Shown: in pieces, positions 36,168-44,672 of the stretch
How the letters are laid out: every line of letters starts with the position of its first letter
Position numbering within the stretch: position 1 is the stretch's first letter
NCBI GenBank assembly: GCA_009746045.1
Contig: RPFO01000050.1
Span: 2,415,868 to 2,479,867, forward strand
Direction: 5' to 3'
DNA from: Mesostigma viride
Lineage: Eukaryota; Streptophyta; Mesostigmatophyceae; Mesostigmatales; Mesostigmataceae
Length of the DNA stretch: 64,000 nt
Notes under the pieces: model-generated
Database searches by the model: none
Seen by the model: only the letters and a program-made list of their open reading frames with translations
What the model was told of the DNA's origin: nothing
Program-made: the position numbers and the translations under genes

Positions 36168-36463
36168 CACCCCCCCTCGTGCTCCTCTGGCGGCTGCACA
36201 TGCATGTCCACGCCAGACGCTCGCCGTTCAAAGCCGATGGCCTGATTCGGGGCTGTAGAATACGCGGAGTCACCGGGGCCATACCCCCCCCTAGACGTGT
36301 AATTAGGTACCATTGGGTAACCCAGCGAGTCTGGATGTGACAAAAGGCTTTGTGGCGGCGGCGGGATGTCATCGAGCTCCAATGCGGAAAAGGGTTGGCG
36401 GCTGACGGGAGGTGGGCGTAACAAGTACCCGGCCACTGCCACCGCCGACACGATTAGAAACAT
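36167..36463 (-). CDS. N-terminally anchored membrane protein, 98 aa
   Basis: A hydrophobic N-terminus (FLIVSAVAVAGYLL) forms a single signal-anchor, followed by a Pro/Ser/Gly-rich tail. The gene is translationally overlapped with the 348-aa gene downstream. It is probably a virion membrane protein. Confidence 0.65.
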   Translation of the reverse strand: MFLIVSAVAVAGYLLRPPPVSRQPFSALELDDIPPPPQSLLSHPDSLGYPMVPNYTSRGGYGPGDSAYSTAPNQAIGFERRASGVDMHVQPPEEHEGG

Positions 36464-36503
36464 GTTTGCCGTATGCTTACTCTTACAGACATATATTTTA
36501 AAA

Positions 36504-36842
36504 CTAATACGAGTACCCTTGAATCAAACCGGGAGGGACGTCCGTCATAACGGGGGGCGCGCCGTCCACATAGCGGTCTCCGCGCTTCATTTGATCCCAA
36601 TACATGTTTGCGTATGGCGCCAACACTCGGTCGTCGATGTACAGCGTGCGGTTCTGGTTCACCGCAGTGGCCCCGCCTCGGATCCGCATGGACTCGAGTG
36701 AGGGCTCGATGCGCCCACCAAGCGTCAGGAAGTCCGGCATCGCGTGGACAGGGTAATTGACGGTGAAATCGAGCGACGGGTCCCACAGCCTCCCCGCCTC
36801 CTCGTTAGTCGCGCTGTTAGAGAATATGATGTTGGAAGACAT
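36504..36842 (-). CDS. Hypothetical protein, 112 aa
   Basis: The start at 36842 (MSSNIIFSN) follows a TGATAATATACAG stretch on the minus strand. The frame is open farther upstream but overlaps the neighbouring gene. It is compact, soluble and without recognised motifs, and lies in a row of small virion-type genes. Confidence 0.6.
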   Translation of the reverse strand: MSSNIIFSNSATNEEAGRLWDPSLDFTVNYPVHAMPDFLTLGGRIEPSLESMRIRGGATAVNQNRTLYIDDRVLAPYANMYWDQMKRGDRYVDGAPPVMTDVPPGLIQGYSY

Positions 36843-36867
36843 GGTCTGTATATTATCAATAAAGACA

Positions 36868-37101
36868 TTAGAAATTGTCGTAACCGACTTGCACGCTTTC
36901 TTTCTCTCTAGGTGCCACTTGAACCTCGCGATTGTGAGCCGTGTGCAGAGTGCGCCTTTCCATGCTGCCAAACTCGACCTCCGGCGCATGGGAGGCTAGC
37001 GGCTCGCCGCACTCATCGCAAACGTGTTGCCTGCTTCTCAGAAAGCAAGCGACATAGAACAAGGCAAGCGACATTGCAACGAAAATGAAGGAGGATGTCA
37101 T
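36868..37101 (-). CDS. Small membrane protein with CxxC motif, 77 aa
   Basis: An N-terminal transmembrane helix (FIFVAMSLALFYVACFL) is followed by HVCDECGEP, then a charged tail. CxxC could be redox-active or zinc-binding; virion disulphide biology is a possibility only. TGATATATTGGCATC precedes the ATG. Confidence 0.65.
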   Translation of the reverse strand: MTSSFIFVAMSLALFYVACFLRSRQHVCDECGEPLASHAPEVEFGSMERRTLHTAHNREVQVAPREKESVQVGYDNF

Positions 37102-37123
37102 GATGCCAATATATCAGTAGGTC

Positions 37124-37606
37124 TCATTTTTTTGACAAGTATGCGTTGGAGAACTCTTCCCTGGCGTGCGGGGCAACGTTGTTCATTATAAAGTTGTGCA
37201 AAGCCTTCTTGCTTTTGGGCATCCCCTCCCTCTCAACAGCCAACCCTAACACTATATCTTCTGGCAAATCTTGCACACTTGAGCAAATGCGCACGTCATC
37301 CACACCGTCTGCTCGCAGGTGCGTGTCGGCGTTGTACCAGGACGCGTCCTTTGACACAACGACCACTCTGTCCCCTGGTTTTATGTCTCCTGACTGGACT
37401 CTTTTGCCCAAATCGTATTGAAAGAGCGAGTCGGCTGCCTCTCGCGAGTAGGATGGCGATCGCATTACGGTGCCATGCGGAATGGGTCCGCTGTAACTCC
37501 TGCCGCAGTACGCAACAATGCGGCAATTGCGCGGGTTTAATCTCGCGGCCTCCTTAGAACATTGGTCCAGATCGATGAACACTAGAGTCCGGGGGCGGGC
37601 GTCCAT
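37124..37606 (-). CDS. PIN/NYN-like domain protein, 160 aa
   Basis: From the ATG at 37606, TLVFIDLDQC gives a strand ending in Asp pairs. Later EAADSLFQYDLGK and VVVVSKDASWYNADTHLR place further acidic residues as in PIN/NYN-type RNases. The fold call is by pattern only. It would be an RNase or nucleotide-binding protein if correct. It is divergent from a small zinc protein gene. Confidence 0.5.
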   Translation of the reverse strand: MDARPRTLVFIDLDQCSKEAARLNPRNCRIVAYCGRSYSGPIPHGTVMRSPSYSREAADSLFQYDLGKRVQSGDIKPGDRVVVVSKDASWYNADTHLRADGVDDVRICSSVQDLPEDIVLGLAVEREGMPKSKKALHNFIMNNVAPHAREEFSNAYLSKK

Positions 37607-37633
37607 TGTCCAGGTGCGCGCTGTGTGGTTAAA

Positions 37634-37849
37634 ATGACCAAAAGAAAAACTGATACACTGTTTAAGCAAGTGGCCGCTGACCGTCGCGCGATGAAGCAGT
37701 GTTCGTTTTGTATGAGGCACAATCACCAAGACGTGGTGGGGGTGTACTCGAGTGACCAGTCATTCGAAGGCAGTTGGTTCTGCTCGTTCCCCTGCTTGTA
37801 CGCATTAAAGTACGGGATGGCGACGTACGAGAAAAAGCAGTCACAGTGA
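37634..37849 (+). CDS. Small zinc-finger protein, 71 aa
   Basis: The protein starts at ATG 37634 and holds CSFCMRH and, after about 25 residues, FCSFPCLYAL. This C-x2-C...C-x3-C spacing recalls FCS/MYM-like zinc fingers. The rest is basic. The gene is short but has a clear start and stop, convergent with the next gene by 3 bp. Confidence 0.6.
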   Translation: MTKRKTDTLFKQVAADRRAMKQCSFCMRHNHQDVVGVYSSDQSFEGSWFCSFPCLYALKYGMATYEKKQSQ

Positions 37850-37851
37850 GC

Positions 37852-38571
37852 TTACGCATCCGGCTCGACCTCGCATTTTTTTGCCTTTGATCTTGTGACC
37901 AGGGAGGTTGTGGGCTTGCTCTTTTTGCCCTTTGTGGCCGTGGCTTTCTTGGCTCTCTTAGCGGGTCTTTTGGCTGCCTTTGCGCCCTTTTGTGTCTTCC
38001 AAAACTCTATGTCCTCCTTTGAACACGCCAACTCCTGACAAGCAGATACTCTTTCAATCTTCATGTCCTTCGTGTACACGCAAGCCTTGCCGTTGTTCTT
38101 CTTCTTGAGCTCCTGGTATATCTTGTTTTTTTCCGCTCTCTTCGCCTTCTTTTCTGCCTCCGTGCGCTTTACAAGAGACTCCTTGGGCTGCTGTTTCAAC
38201 AGAGCCGCCCACGCTTGCCGCTTGCGCTCACACAATCCGACGTCGCTGGCAAAGCTCATCTTTGCAATCATCGCAGACGTGTCCTTGCACGCCTGTCCCA
38301 TGGCGTCATGAAGACTGTACATGCGTTCACAGTTGAGACGCCTATCAAACAGCACATCCATTTCGTGCTGGCGATAAATGGAAGACACCAGTTGAGTCCA
38401 GGACTGCACGTTTGCTTCATGATCAATCCCGTTTTGCCTTCTCTTCAAGGAGATGATGTCGCCGCTGCCATTTTTCTGCAGGTCTTTTGCGGTGAGACCC
38501 CCCACTGTCTGGTCCGCGCTCCCGTTCAATACCATACGTCGGCTCCCAATAACCGGATTCTTGACTGGCAT
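37852..38571 (-). CDS. Lys/Ala-rich basic protein, 239 aa
   Basis: The start is the ATG at 38571 (MPVKNPVIGS); the frame is open to a GTG at 38595. The first half is helical and the second half strongly basic with KKAKRAEKNK and AKRPAKRAKKA stretches like histone-H1 tails. It is probably a DNA-binding virion or chromatin-like protein; inferred. It lies a few bases downstream of the DDE transposase-like gene. Confidence 0.7.
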   Translation of the reverse strand: MPVKNPVIGSRRMVLNGSADQTVGGLTAKDLQKNGSGDIISLKRRQNGIDHEANVQSWTQLVSSIYRQHEMDVLFDRRLNCERMYSLHDAMGQACKDTSAMIAKMSFASDVGLCERKRQAWAALLKQQPKESLVKRTEAEKKAKRAEKNKIYQELKKKNNGKACVYTKDMKIERVSACQELACSKEDIEFWKTQKGAKAAKRPAKRAKKATATKGKKSKPTTSLVTRSKAKKCEVEPDA

Positions 38572-38603
38572 GTCAGTTTCATATCCAGACAGCACATATT
38601 TTT

Positions 38604-41600
38604 TTACACATACTCAATGTAAACAGATGGGAGGATGGGGGGTCTGTACTCGGTCTTGCGAAGACGGCCCGAGTACTTGGAGTAGTCCTTCTTGACACTT
38701 GTAACTTTTAATAAGGAATTTATTTTATCCTTTGCCACCTCTTTGTTGCGGGTCATGATATCGTGCGCGCTTTGCCTGTCAGATGGCTCCAAAAGATGAT
38801 CCACGTCCATGTCTTGCTGAATGGCCCTGTCACGCAGAATTTGCGCGGTATACTCCTCCGCGCGCTGGATGACCCTCTCAGCGCCCAACATGTCTTCTTG
38901 TAAGATCTTTTCTTCTCGCATTGTAGCTACCCCCTGCTGGATGTCCTCTGGCGGGCGCACATACTTTATCATTACGGGCACTTCTTTCACAGTTGTTGCG
39001 CCGTCTTCTTGAACTGCATCCATTTCTATCCTGAACCATGGGTCGTTTGTTTTACCAGCCTGCCAGCTCACACGCGTGTGTGAGTTGCGCTTGGGCACTT
39101 TCGTTATCTTACCGCGCTTCCACTCTCCCTTGTAAAAGAAGTCAACAAACTTCCCAAGCCATCCTTGACAGTCGGACGGGCGTGGGACGCGACACCTAAC
39201 CTTGGGCAACGGATCTCTTACTGTCGGGTCTGCCAGCGGATCCCGCTTCCTTATGTCCTCTTTGCGAGTTTTAAATTGCTCTTCGCCTTCCATGCTGCCA
39301 GGGCACATGTGATCCCTTGGGCCAAACACAAGAGGATGCCCCTTTCGCGGCCGCACCTCGCCGTCGTTCTCCGTGTACTTTCCATCCACAAACTTTCCCA
39401 TGCACTTCATTTTGCGAGCCGGGGCGTGATTGTCTGCGTTCGGCACCGGCACTGTTTGCGCAGTGCGTGGTACCACGCCTTTCTGGACGCTTCTGTACCC
39501 AGAGCACAACATGTAGTTCTTTATGGCGTGGGGCCTTATAAGGGCGTGAAAGGCGTTGATAATGGCAATGGAGAGGTTGAGCCGCGTCCGCGTGTGTTGG
39601 AAAGCTTCTTTGCGGATAAAGTGCTTACCAGTGTTGAAGGCTTGCTCGATAGGATTGTACTCGGGGCTGTAAGGCGGCGTAAAAATCACAGCTGGTCTGC
39701 GCCCCTCTCTTTCCATTGTGACGCGAGTGGGCGGCACTAGCACGCCGTCCCCTGCTCCCCTCTTTCTTAACAGTTGGGCAAGTGGTGATAACTCTGAAAT
39801 GGGAAACACGGACAGGGAGGGGTCAAGGTTGTTGTTGATGGCGATGTCCTTGTTAGTTGCCGGGTCGTGGTAACTCGCTCCATCCAGCAAAACGGTTTTG
39901 CCTTTTACAAAGCTGTCGGGCAGGGACCTGATGAATGAGCGAAAGAGGGACTTGGAGACGCTGACAGGTGCAGCGCCAATGTTGAGTTCGCGCATCTGAG
40001 ACACGCGCAAGCTGACAGGGGATATCTCATTAGAGCGGACGCTGTCTGCAGTCTGGTACGGGTCTCTGACCCGTGCGGGACTCTTCGCAGGCAAGCGTGT
40101 ATTGATGTGGTTCTTGAAATTGGTGGGAAAGAAGTCGCCGTTAAAAAACTTGTCTTCTTCAACTCCTGACGCTCCTTCCTCCTCGTTTCTTTCATCCCCA
40201 CCGCCGCCCGCACCCTGCCTGTAATTTCTCCCCTTCCTGTGCATGTACCCTCCCCCTCCCGGCACCAGCGACGGCAGCTTTTCGTGCATGCGAGTGAGAA
40301 ATGTGTCTTTGTTGCCGTCAAACACGTGCACCAGCTTCCATACATGCACGGCCATCTCCACGCGACTGAGATTTGTCTTCTTTGTGAATCGTTGCGTGGA
40401 CAAGTTCATGGAGTGAAATAACGCCGTTGCCAGGTCCATGTTCTTGTCCTTGTCTTTACTTTTGTACCTGTCTGCATACCAGCGGCTGTACAACGGGCTG
40501 TTCTCGCTGAACAGCGCCATATGCAACTTTGAAGAGCGGTCGCGTTCGGGCTGCGTCAGTGGATGGAAAAGGGATAAGTATATTGTCTCGTAGGATGATG
40601 TCGAGAAAGTGTTGAACAGCAGCGTCATGGTTGCTTGTATCCCGTCCTCAAAGTCCTCTTCGTGGTCAAACCGCCCCCTCGTGTCATCGTACGCAAGCAG
40701 AACGCTTCCTTGTGCCGCGCTTTTGGACCGCTCAAGCATGCCAACGATGTTGATGTCGTCTCTGCCCTTGTGCATCCATCCAGACAGAACCGGGGGGTCC
40801 TCTCCATACGTGCGATTCGAGATTTTGTAGTTGTGACGCGAAATGTAGGCCTGGCTGACATAGTCGTAAGCAGCCAAGCGCAACACAAATTCCACCTTCT
40901 CAACGTTGTTGTCTGTAAACGTGACGTACTCGGATATCAGCTTGTCTGGCAACGTGAGCCAATAGTTTTCGCGCATGAACGTGCAATTGATGTTGTCTTT
41001 GATGTCAACGTACTCGGCTTGTCCTTCTCCATCCTCGGCCACCTTGATCCAAAACCTGTCTGGCATGGAGTGGCAGCGCGCAAATCCAGTCTTTTGATCG
41101 TACGGGAACTTGTGCACAAACCAGTTGTGGAAGAAAGAGTCCTCCTTGGCCATCTCGCTAAGGATCGGTTTAAGCCTGATAAGACGTATCCTGTCCTCTG
41201 CCCCCTCCTCCTGCCTGCACACGTCCCCGACCAACTGCACAATGCCATCCCACCACAGACCCTGGCGAAGAGTCTCGGCCACTGCTTCCTGGCGCTGGTT
41301 CAAACTAGGATTGTGGTTCACTATTCTCGCAGGAAGCGGTGGGAAGATGCGCAAGAAGAACGCCGGACGAGACTTGTCGTTGTTTGTCTTGTCCTCAGGC
41401 CATTTCATCGCTGCCCACACAATGGTACGTGTGTCGCTCTGTTCTCTTCGCCGCAGTTGAGGTATCTGACCCTTTTTTGCCCATGCCATGGGTGGCGCCA
41501 TGTTCATGGTGACACTGAACTCGTCGATAAACACGCAATCCTCCGCAAACAGCTTTCCTTGCAATGCCATGAGGTCGTTTGCCTTCTCCTTGACGTAACG

Positions 41601-42209
41601 CAAGTCCTTTTCAATGTAGTCGTATGCTATCTTCTTGTACGTCAAATTGTGCTCCTTGCGAGCTCTTTGAACGTCTGCGGGTGTCAGCGTGCCTCCTCGC
41701 AACAGTTCATGGGCCTTTACAAACATTGCGCGATTCTTTTCAGGGACTCGTTTCAGAGCCTCGCTGCCTCCGCCAACGGCCTTGTTTACAAAATACACCA
41801 AGTCGTCGGCGGACATGTACGACACGTCGGAGGTTTGGAGATTGGCGATGATCTGAGATAGATCCTTCCACCCCTGCGCCCCAAAACGCGCAATATGGCT
41901 CGGGACAACTTCTCTGATTCTGGCCGCGTTTACCATTCTACCATTATCCTGCACCTTATCCCATGCCTTGCGCACCATCGGTCGGAGTGCAGATCTCTTC
42001 AGATCCTCTTCCTTTCCGTAATCTAACCCCAAAGCCTGGTCATGTTTCCATAATGCATGATATCGAGTTGCCGTTTTCTTATCAATGCCGTAATGGTGCG
42101 CAACGGATTGAACGGTCGCGTCACCGCGGTTGCTAATGTCAAGAGCCACGCGTTCTCTAAAGTGTAAGCTGTGCGCCTTACCGGGGCGTATTGCGTGCTG
42201 TGTATCCAT
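38604..42209 (-). CDS. Giant DDE transposase-like protein, 1201 aa
   Basis: An N-terminal helix-turn-helix (residues about 17-60) precedes a Tc1/mariner-IS630-like DDE core: VFIDEFSV (first Asp near 227), TVLLDGASYH (second Asp near 773) and PYSPEYNPIEQAF (Glu near 853). The first two catalytic blocks are separated by about 545 residues instead of the usual 90 or so, so a very large insert sits in the catalytic domain. Near 1020 a WLGKFVDFFYKGEWKRGKI stretch resembles a Tudor/chromo-like barrel, and a helical tail follows. No clear terminal inverted repeats flank the gene, and it is closely packed with neighbours, which suggests domestication. I may be missing degraded ends. Confidence 0.75.
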   Translation of the reverse strand: MDTQHAIRPGKAHSLHFRERVALDISNRGDATVQSVAHHYGIDKKTATRYHALWKHDQALGLDYGKEEDLKRSALRPMVRKAWDKVQDNGRMVNAARIREVVPSHIARFGAQGWKDLSQIIANLQTSDVSYMSADDLVYFVNKAVGGGSEALKRVPEKNRAMFVKAHELLRGGTLTPADVQRARKEHNLTYKKIAYDYIEKDLRYVKEKANDLMALQGKLFAEDCVFIDEFSVTMNMAPPMAWAKKGQIPQLRRREQSDTRTIVWAAMKWPEDKTNNDKSRPAFFLRIFPPLPARIVNHNPSLNQRQEAVAETLRQGLWWDGIVQLVGDVCRQEEGAEDRIRLIRLKPILSEMAKEDSFFHNWFVHKFPYDQKTGFARCHSMPDRFWIKVAEDGEGQAEYVDIKDNINCTFMRENYWLTLPDKLISEYVTFTDNNVEKVEFVLRLAAYDYVSQAYISRHNYKISNRTYGEDPPVLSGWMHKGRDDINIVGMLERSKSAAQGSVLLAYDDTRGRFDHEEDFEDGIQATMTLLFNTFSTSSYETIYLSLFHPLTQPERDRSSKLHMALFSENSPLYSRWYADRYKSKDKDKNMDLATALFHSMNLSTQRFTKKTNLSRVEMAVHVWKLVHVFDGNKDTFLTRMHEKLPSLVPGGGGYMHRKGRNYRQGAGGGGDERNEEEGASGVEEDKFFNGDFFPTNFKNHINTRLPAKSPARVRDPYQTADSVRSNEISPVSLRVSQMRELNIGAAPVSVSKSLFRSFIRSLPDSFVKGKTVLLDGASYHDPATNKDIAINNNLDPSLSVFPISELSPLAQLLRKRGAGDGVLVPPTRVTMEREGRRPAVIFTPPYSPEYNPIEQAFNTGKHFIRKEAFQHTRTRLNLSIAIINAFHALIRPHAIKNYMLCSGYRSVQKGVVPRTAQTVPVPNADNHAPARKMKCMGKFVDGKYTENDGEVRPRKGHPLVFGPRDHMCPGSMEGEEQFKTRKEDIRKRDPLADPTVRDPLPKVRCRVPRPSDCQGWLGKFVDFFYKGEWKRGKITKVPKRNSHTRVSWQAGKTNDPWFRIEMDAVQEDGATTVKEVPVMIKYVRPPEDIQQGVATMREEKILQEDMLGAERVIQRAEEYTAQILRDRAIQQDMDVDHLLEPSDRQSAHDIMTRNKEVAKDKINSLLKVTSVKKDYSKYSGRLRKTEYRPPILPSVYIEYV

Positions 42210-42239
42210 TCATACACTTAATGTTTGGAAATTAATGAA

Positions 42240-42674
42240 TCAATAAGAGCGTCTTTCGAGATCGTCCATCACCGGCATGTTAGCCATCCGCGTTGTGTCG
42301 GCGCTACTCCAAGGCTCAATCACGCTTCTAAACGTGTCTCTTGCCGGAGACGGCGCGGGCCTTTGCAGGGACCCCGGGGTAATACCGGGTCTGTAATTGG
42401 CTATGTTATCTTGCTGCTTGTTCTCCTGGCGCCTACGACGACTAGCCAAGAGCCTCTTATCCACCATGTAGGCAAAAGTGGCAACAACTGAAATCACAAA
42501 GCCGGTAAATGCCCCCCTGAACGAGTTGGTCAGAACGCCGCCGAGAACGGCGCAGTAGATACCAAACCTTCTGGCAGACAGAAACCTCTCACGAGATGTT
42601 ATCCCCTGCGCTAGTGGCCAGAACGACAGATAATCTTCTGATAACCCCTCAAAGTAGGTGTCAAAAAAACCCAT
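42240..42674 (-). CDS. Membrane protein, 144 aa
   Basis: Two hydrophobic helices (FGIYCAVLGGVLTNSF and GAFTGFVISVVATFAYMV) are followed by a basic patch (SRRRRQENKQQ) and a disordered tail. The hairpin membrane topology suggests an inner-membrane virion protein. No family is named. Confidence 0.65.
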   Translation of the reverse strand: MGFFDTYFEGLSEDYLSFWPLAQGITSRERFLSARRFGIYCAVLGGVLTNSFRGAFTGFVISVVATFAYMVDKRLLASRRRRQENKQQDNIANYRPGITPGSLQRPAPSPARDTFRSVIEPWSSADTTRMANMPVMDDLERRSY

Positions 42675-42697
42675 GTGCGCCTCTATAGTAAGCTACA

Positions 42698-43207
42698 TTA
42701 ATTTTCAAGCAGCGGTAGCCCCGCGCCTCCCGCGTCGCCCATCTGCGTCATCATCTGCTGTATGAGACCCATACAGGCCACGTTCGGGTCTTGTTGCCCC
42801 TCAACAACGCTGTTTGCAAAAGACTGCGCCATGGCCTCTGCCTGTCTCATGATCTCTGGGGGGATCTCCTGCACGCCTATACCGATGATGGCCAGCGTCT
42901 GCAGGTACTGCCAGATTGCCTCCTTGGTTCCGCCAGGGGAATTCTTCCACTTGCTCTGGAAATTGACGTCTCTCAAGTACGGCACGTCGCTGAACGCCGC
43001 AAAAACGGAATCATCCTTGGACATGATGGCCTGCATGTGAGGTCCAATCGCCTCCATGTACCTTTGCAGAGGCAGTTTAGCATTCGTCTTACACGCCAAC
43101 TCAAATGCCGTTAGAATGCCAGGGATGGTTCGCTCTTCGGGGTAGGCCATCGCCAGTTCGCTCAAGAAGGAGTGCATCATGCTGTTGAAAGCCTGCACTG
43201 CCGACAT
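42698..43207 (-). CDS. Helical hypothetical protein, 169 aa
   Basis: Starting at ATG 43207 the protein is almost wholly helical and Met/Ala/Gln-rich, with a conserved-looking ERTIPGILTAFELACKTNAKLPLQRYM block. It has no membrane segment. It is divergent from a small membrane-protein gene with 83 bp between starts. Confidence 0.65.
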   Translation of the reverse strand: MSAVQAFNSMMHSFLSELAMAYPEERTIPGILTAFELACKTNAKLPLQRYMEAIGPHMQAIMSKDDSVFAAFSDVPYLRDVNFQSKWKNSPGGTKEAIWQYLQTLAIIGIGVQEIPPEIMRQAEAMAQSFANSVVEGQQDPNVACMGLIQQMMTQMGDAGGAGLPLLEN

Positions 43208-43290
43208 TGCTGTCCTATACACAGTACAACGCAAATTATTGCCCGGACGTAAACGAAAAAAATATCTGGCAACACTATATACGTGAAATC

Positions 43291-43488
43291 ATGCTTTCGC
43301 CCACACCTATGACCATTGACATCCTCAGGGCTCTCCTTGTCATGATGGCTCTCTCTATTGCAAGCTCGCACGTGAACGGAACAGGGTACAAGAAGGGGCT
43401 GAAGGATAAGAAGCTCTGGATCCAGTTTGGATTCGTGTCCGCGTCGCTCGCGATCTTCTGGTCCGTTATCCGCCCGCAGCTTGGCTAA
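43291..43488 (+). CDS. Small double-spanning membrane protein, 65 aa
   Basis: Starting at ATG 43291, just after ACACTATATACG, the protein has two hydrophobic helices (ILRALLVMMALSIA and LWIQFGFVSASLAIFW) joined by a basic loop. It is probably a virion membrane component. Confidence 0.65.
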   Translation: MLSPTPMTIDILRALLVMMALSIASSHVNGTGYKKGLKDKKLWIQFGFVSASLAIFWSVIRPQLG

Positions 43489-43546
43489 TAACCCACAATC
43501 AACGCGCTAATAAAACACAAAAAGTCCCCGTGTCTTGTATAGCACG

Positions 43547-44182
43547 ATGGACGTCAAGGTCCGCCTTAATGGGGCAATGCACAAGTGGACGTTCCCGTCT
43601 TCCATGATCACCACTGCCGAGTCCATGACTGGTGAGACCGCGGAGGAGTGCAAGACCATACTTAAGACGGTCATTGTGCGACTGGCGGGCATCCTGGCTT
43701 CGGGATCCATGGAGGGGGCGGTAAGTGACGTCGAGGTCGTGTGCTTGATGCACATCAGAACACAGAAAGGTCTTCCCGACGCGATCAAGGACGGCATATC
43801 ATTGATCCTGGACAAATGGAAGACGGCCGAGGAAAGCATCAACGAGCACGGGCGCAAGGGGCTCAGGATGTTGGAACGAATTCTCCCCGTTCTCATGACT
43901 TGCGAGAACAGAGAGGCCTTTGACAAGTTCTTCGCCACCACTCTGTACCCAAGCTTGGAGGACGGGGAGATGAAAGCCCTCGTCAAGTTTATCAGGGTAA
44001 TGTCCACTTGGACAAACTCAGAGGAGCTGCCTGTCAAGAAGGACAGCCATTACATCGAAAAGTACATGGAGCGCGTGTACTCATCTATGGTGAAGCCCGT
44101 ACTGGCCGTTAAGAAACGCACGGTCGTATCGAAAAGGCTAGATGCCGCGGCGGACACCATCGAGGAGTACATAGACACGTGA
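43547..44182 (+). CDS. Helical hypothetical protein, 211 aa
   Basis: From ATG 43547 the protein is helical and charged, with no cysteine motif or membrane segment. Its composition resembles the 169-aa helical protein next door, but I see no clear homology. It has an AATAAAACA stretch upstream at about 43509. Confidence 0.65.
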   Translation: MDVKVRLNGAMHKWTFPSSMITTAESMTGETAEECKTILKTVIVRLAGILASGSMEGAVSDVEVVCLMHIRTQKGLPDAIKDGISLILDKWKTAEESINEHGRKGLRMLERILPVLMTCENREAFDKFFATTLYPSLEDGEMKALVKFIRVMSTWTNSEELPVKKDSHYIEKYMERVYSSMVKPVLAVKKRTVVSKRLDAAADTIEEYIDT

Positions 44183-44231
44183 AGGCGACGCGCTTTCGTC
44201 CGACCTATTCTCGGGGCTCTCTATTAGAAAC

Positions 44232-44603
44232 ATGAGTGGAGGCGCCCCACTTGGAAAAGCATTTTCCTTCTCCCCGGTTGCCGAGGAAGACAGCGCCCCG
44301 CCCAACCACATGCAGGGACAGGGTGACAACAGGCCGCCCGCCGAGACAGAGAGGGAGCCCATCAACGTGCCCTCGCAATCCTTCCCTCCCCCGCCCAGTG
44401 CCATGGCGCGGAGACCTGCGCAACCGGACCAGGCGCAAAGGTTGGCAAGGCAACAGACAATGTTTGAGATGAAAATGCGGGAAATAGCCAGGGAGGAGTC
44501 TCGCAACAGCGGAATGCTTTTCCTAGCTGCCGGCGTTGTCATTGCCGGTGTCCTAGCATACACATACATCTATAAGAAGCCACCGGCGGTGGTTCCCGAG
44601 TAA
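44232..44603 (+). CDS. Tail-anchored membrane protein, 123 aa
   Basis: A Pro/Gln-rich disordered N-terminal region and a short charged coiled coil precede a C-terminal transmembrane helix (MLFLAAGVVIAGVLAYTYIY) with a few basic residues after it. It has the same architecture as the protein at 31918-32367. Confidence 0.65.
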   Translation: MSGGAPLGKAFSFSPVAEEDSAPPNHMQGQGDNRPPAETEREPINVPSQSFPPPPSAMARRPAQPDQAQRLARQQTMFEMKMREIAREESRNSGMLFLAAGVVIAGVLAYTYIYKKPPAVVPE

Positions 44604-44672
44604 TCAAAATACATCCCGTTTATTTGCAATAAAGTTTTTTCCTTCCATATATTATTACAACACTGCAAAAAC

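Noticed and set aside
40635-41861. 408-codon plus-strand frame opposite the DDE protein
   Set aside because: It is antisense to a well-supported transposase-like gene with no recognisable domain.
38590-42240. Intact transposon around the DDE gene
   Set aside because: TACAC/CATACAC-like sequences near both ends are too weak to call terminal inverted repeats.
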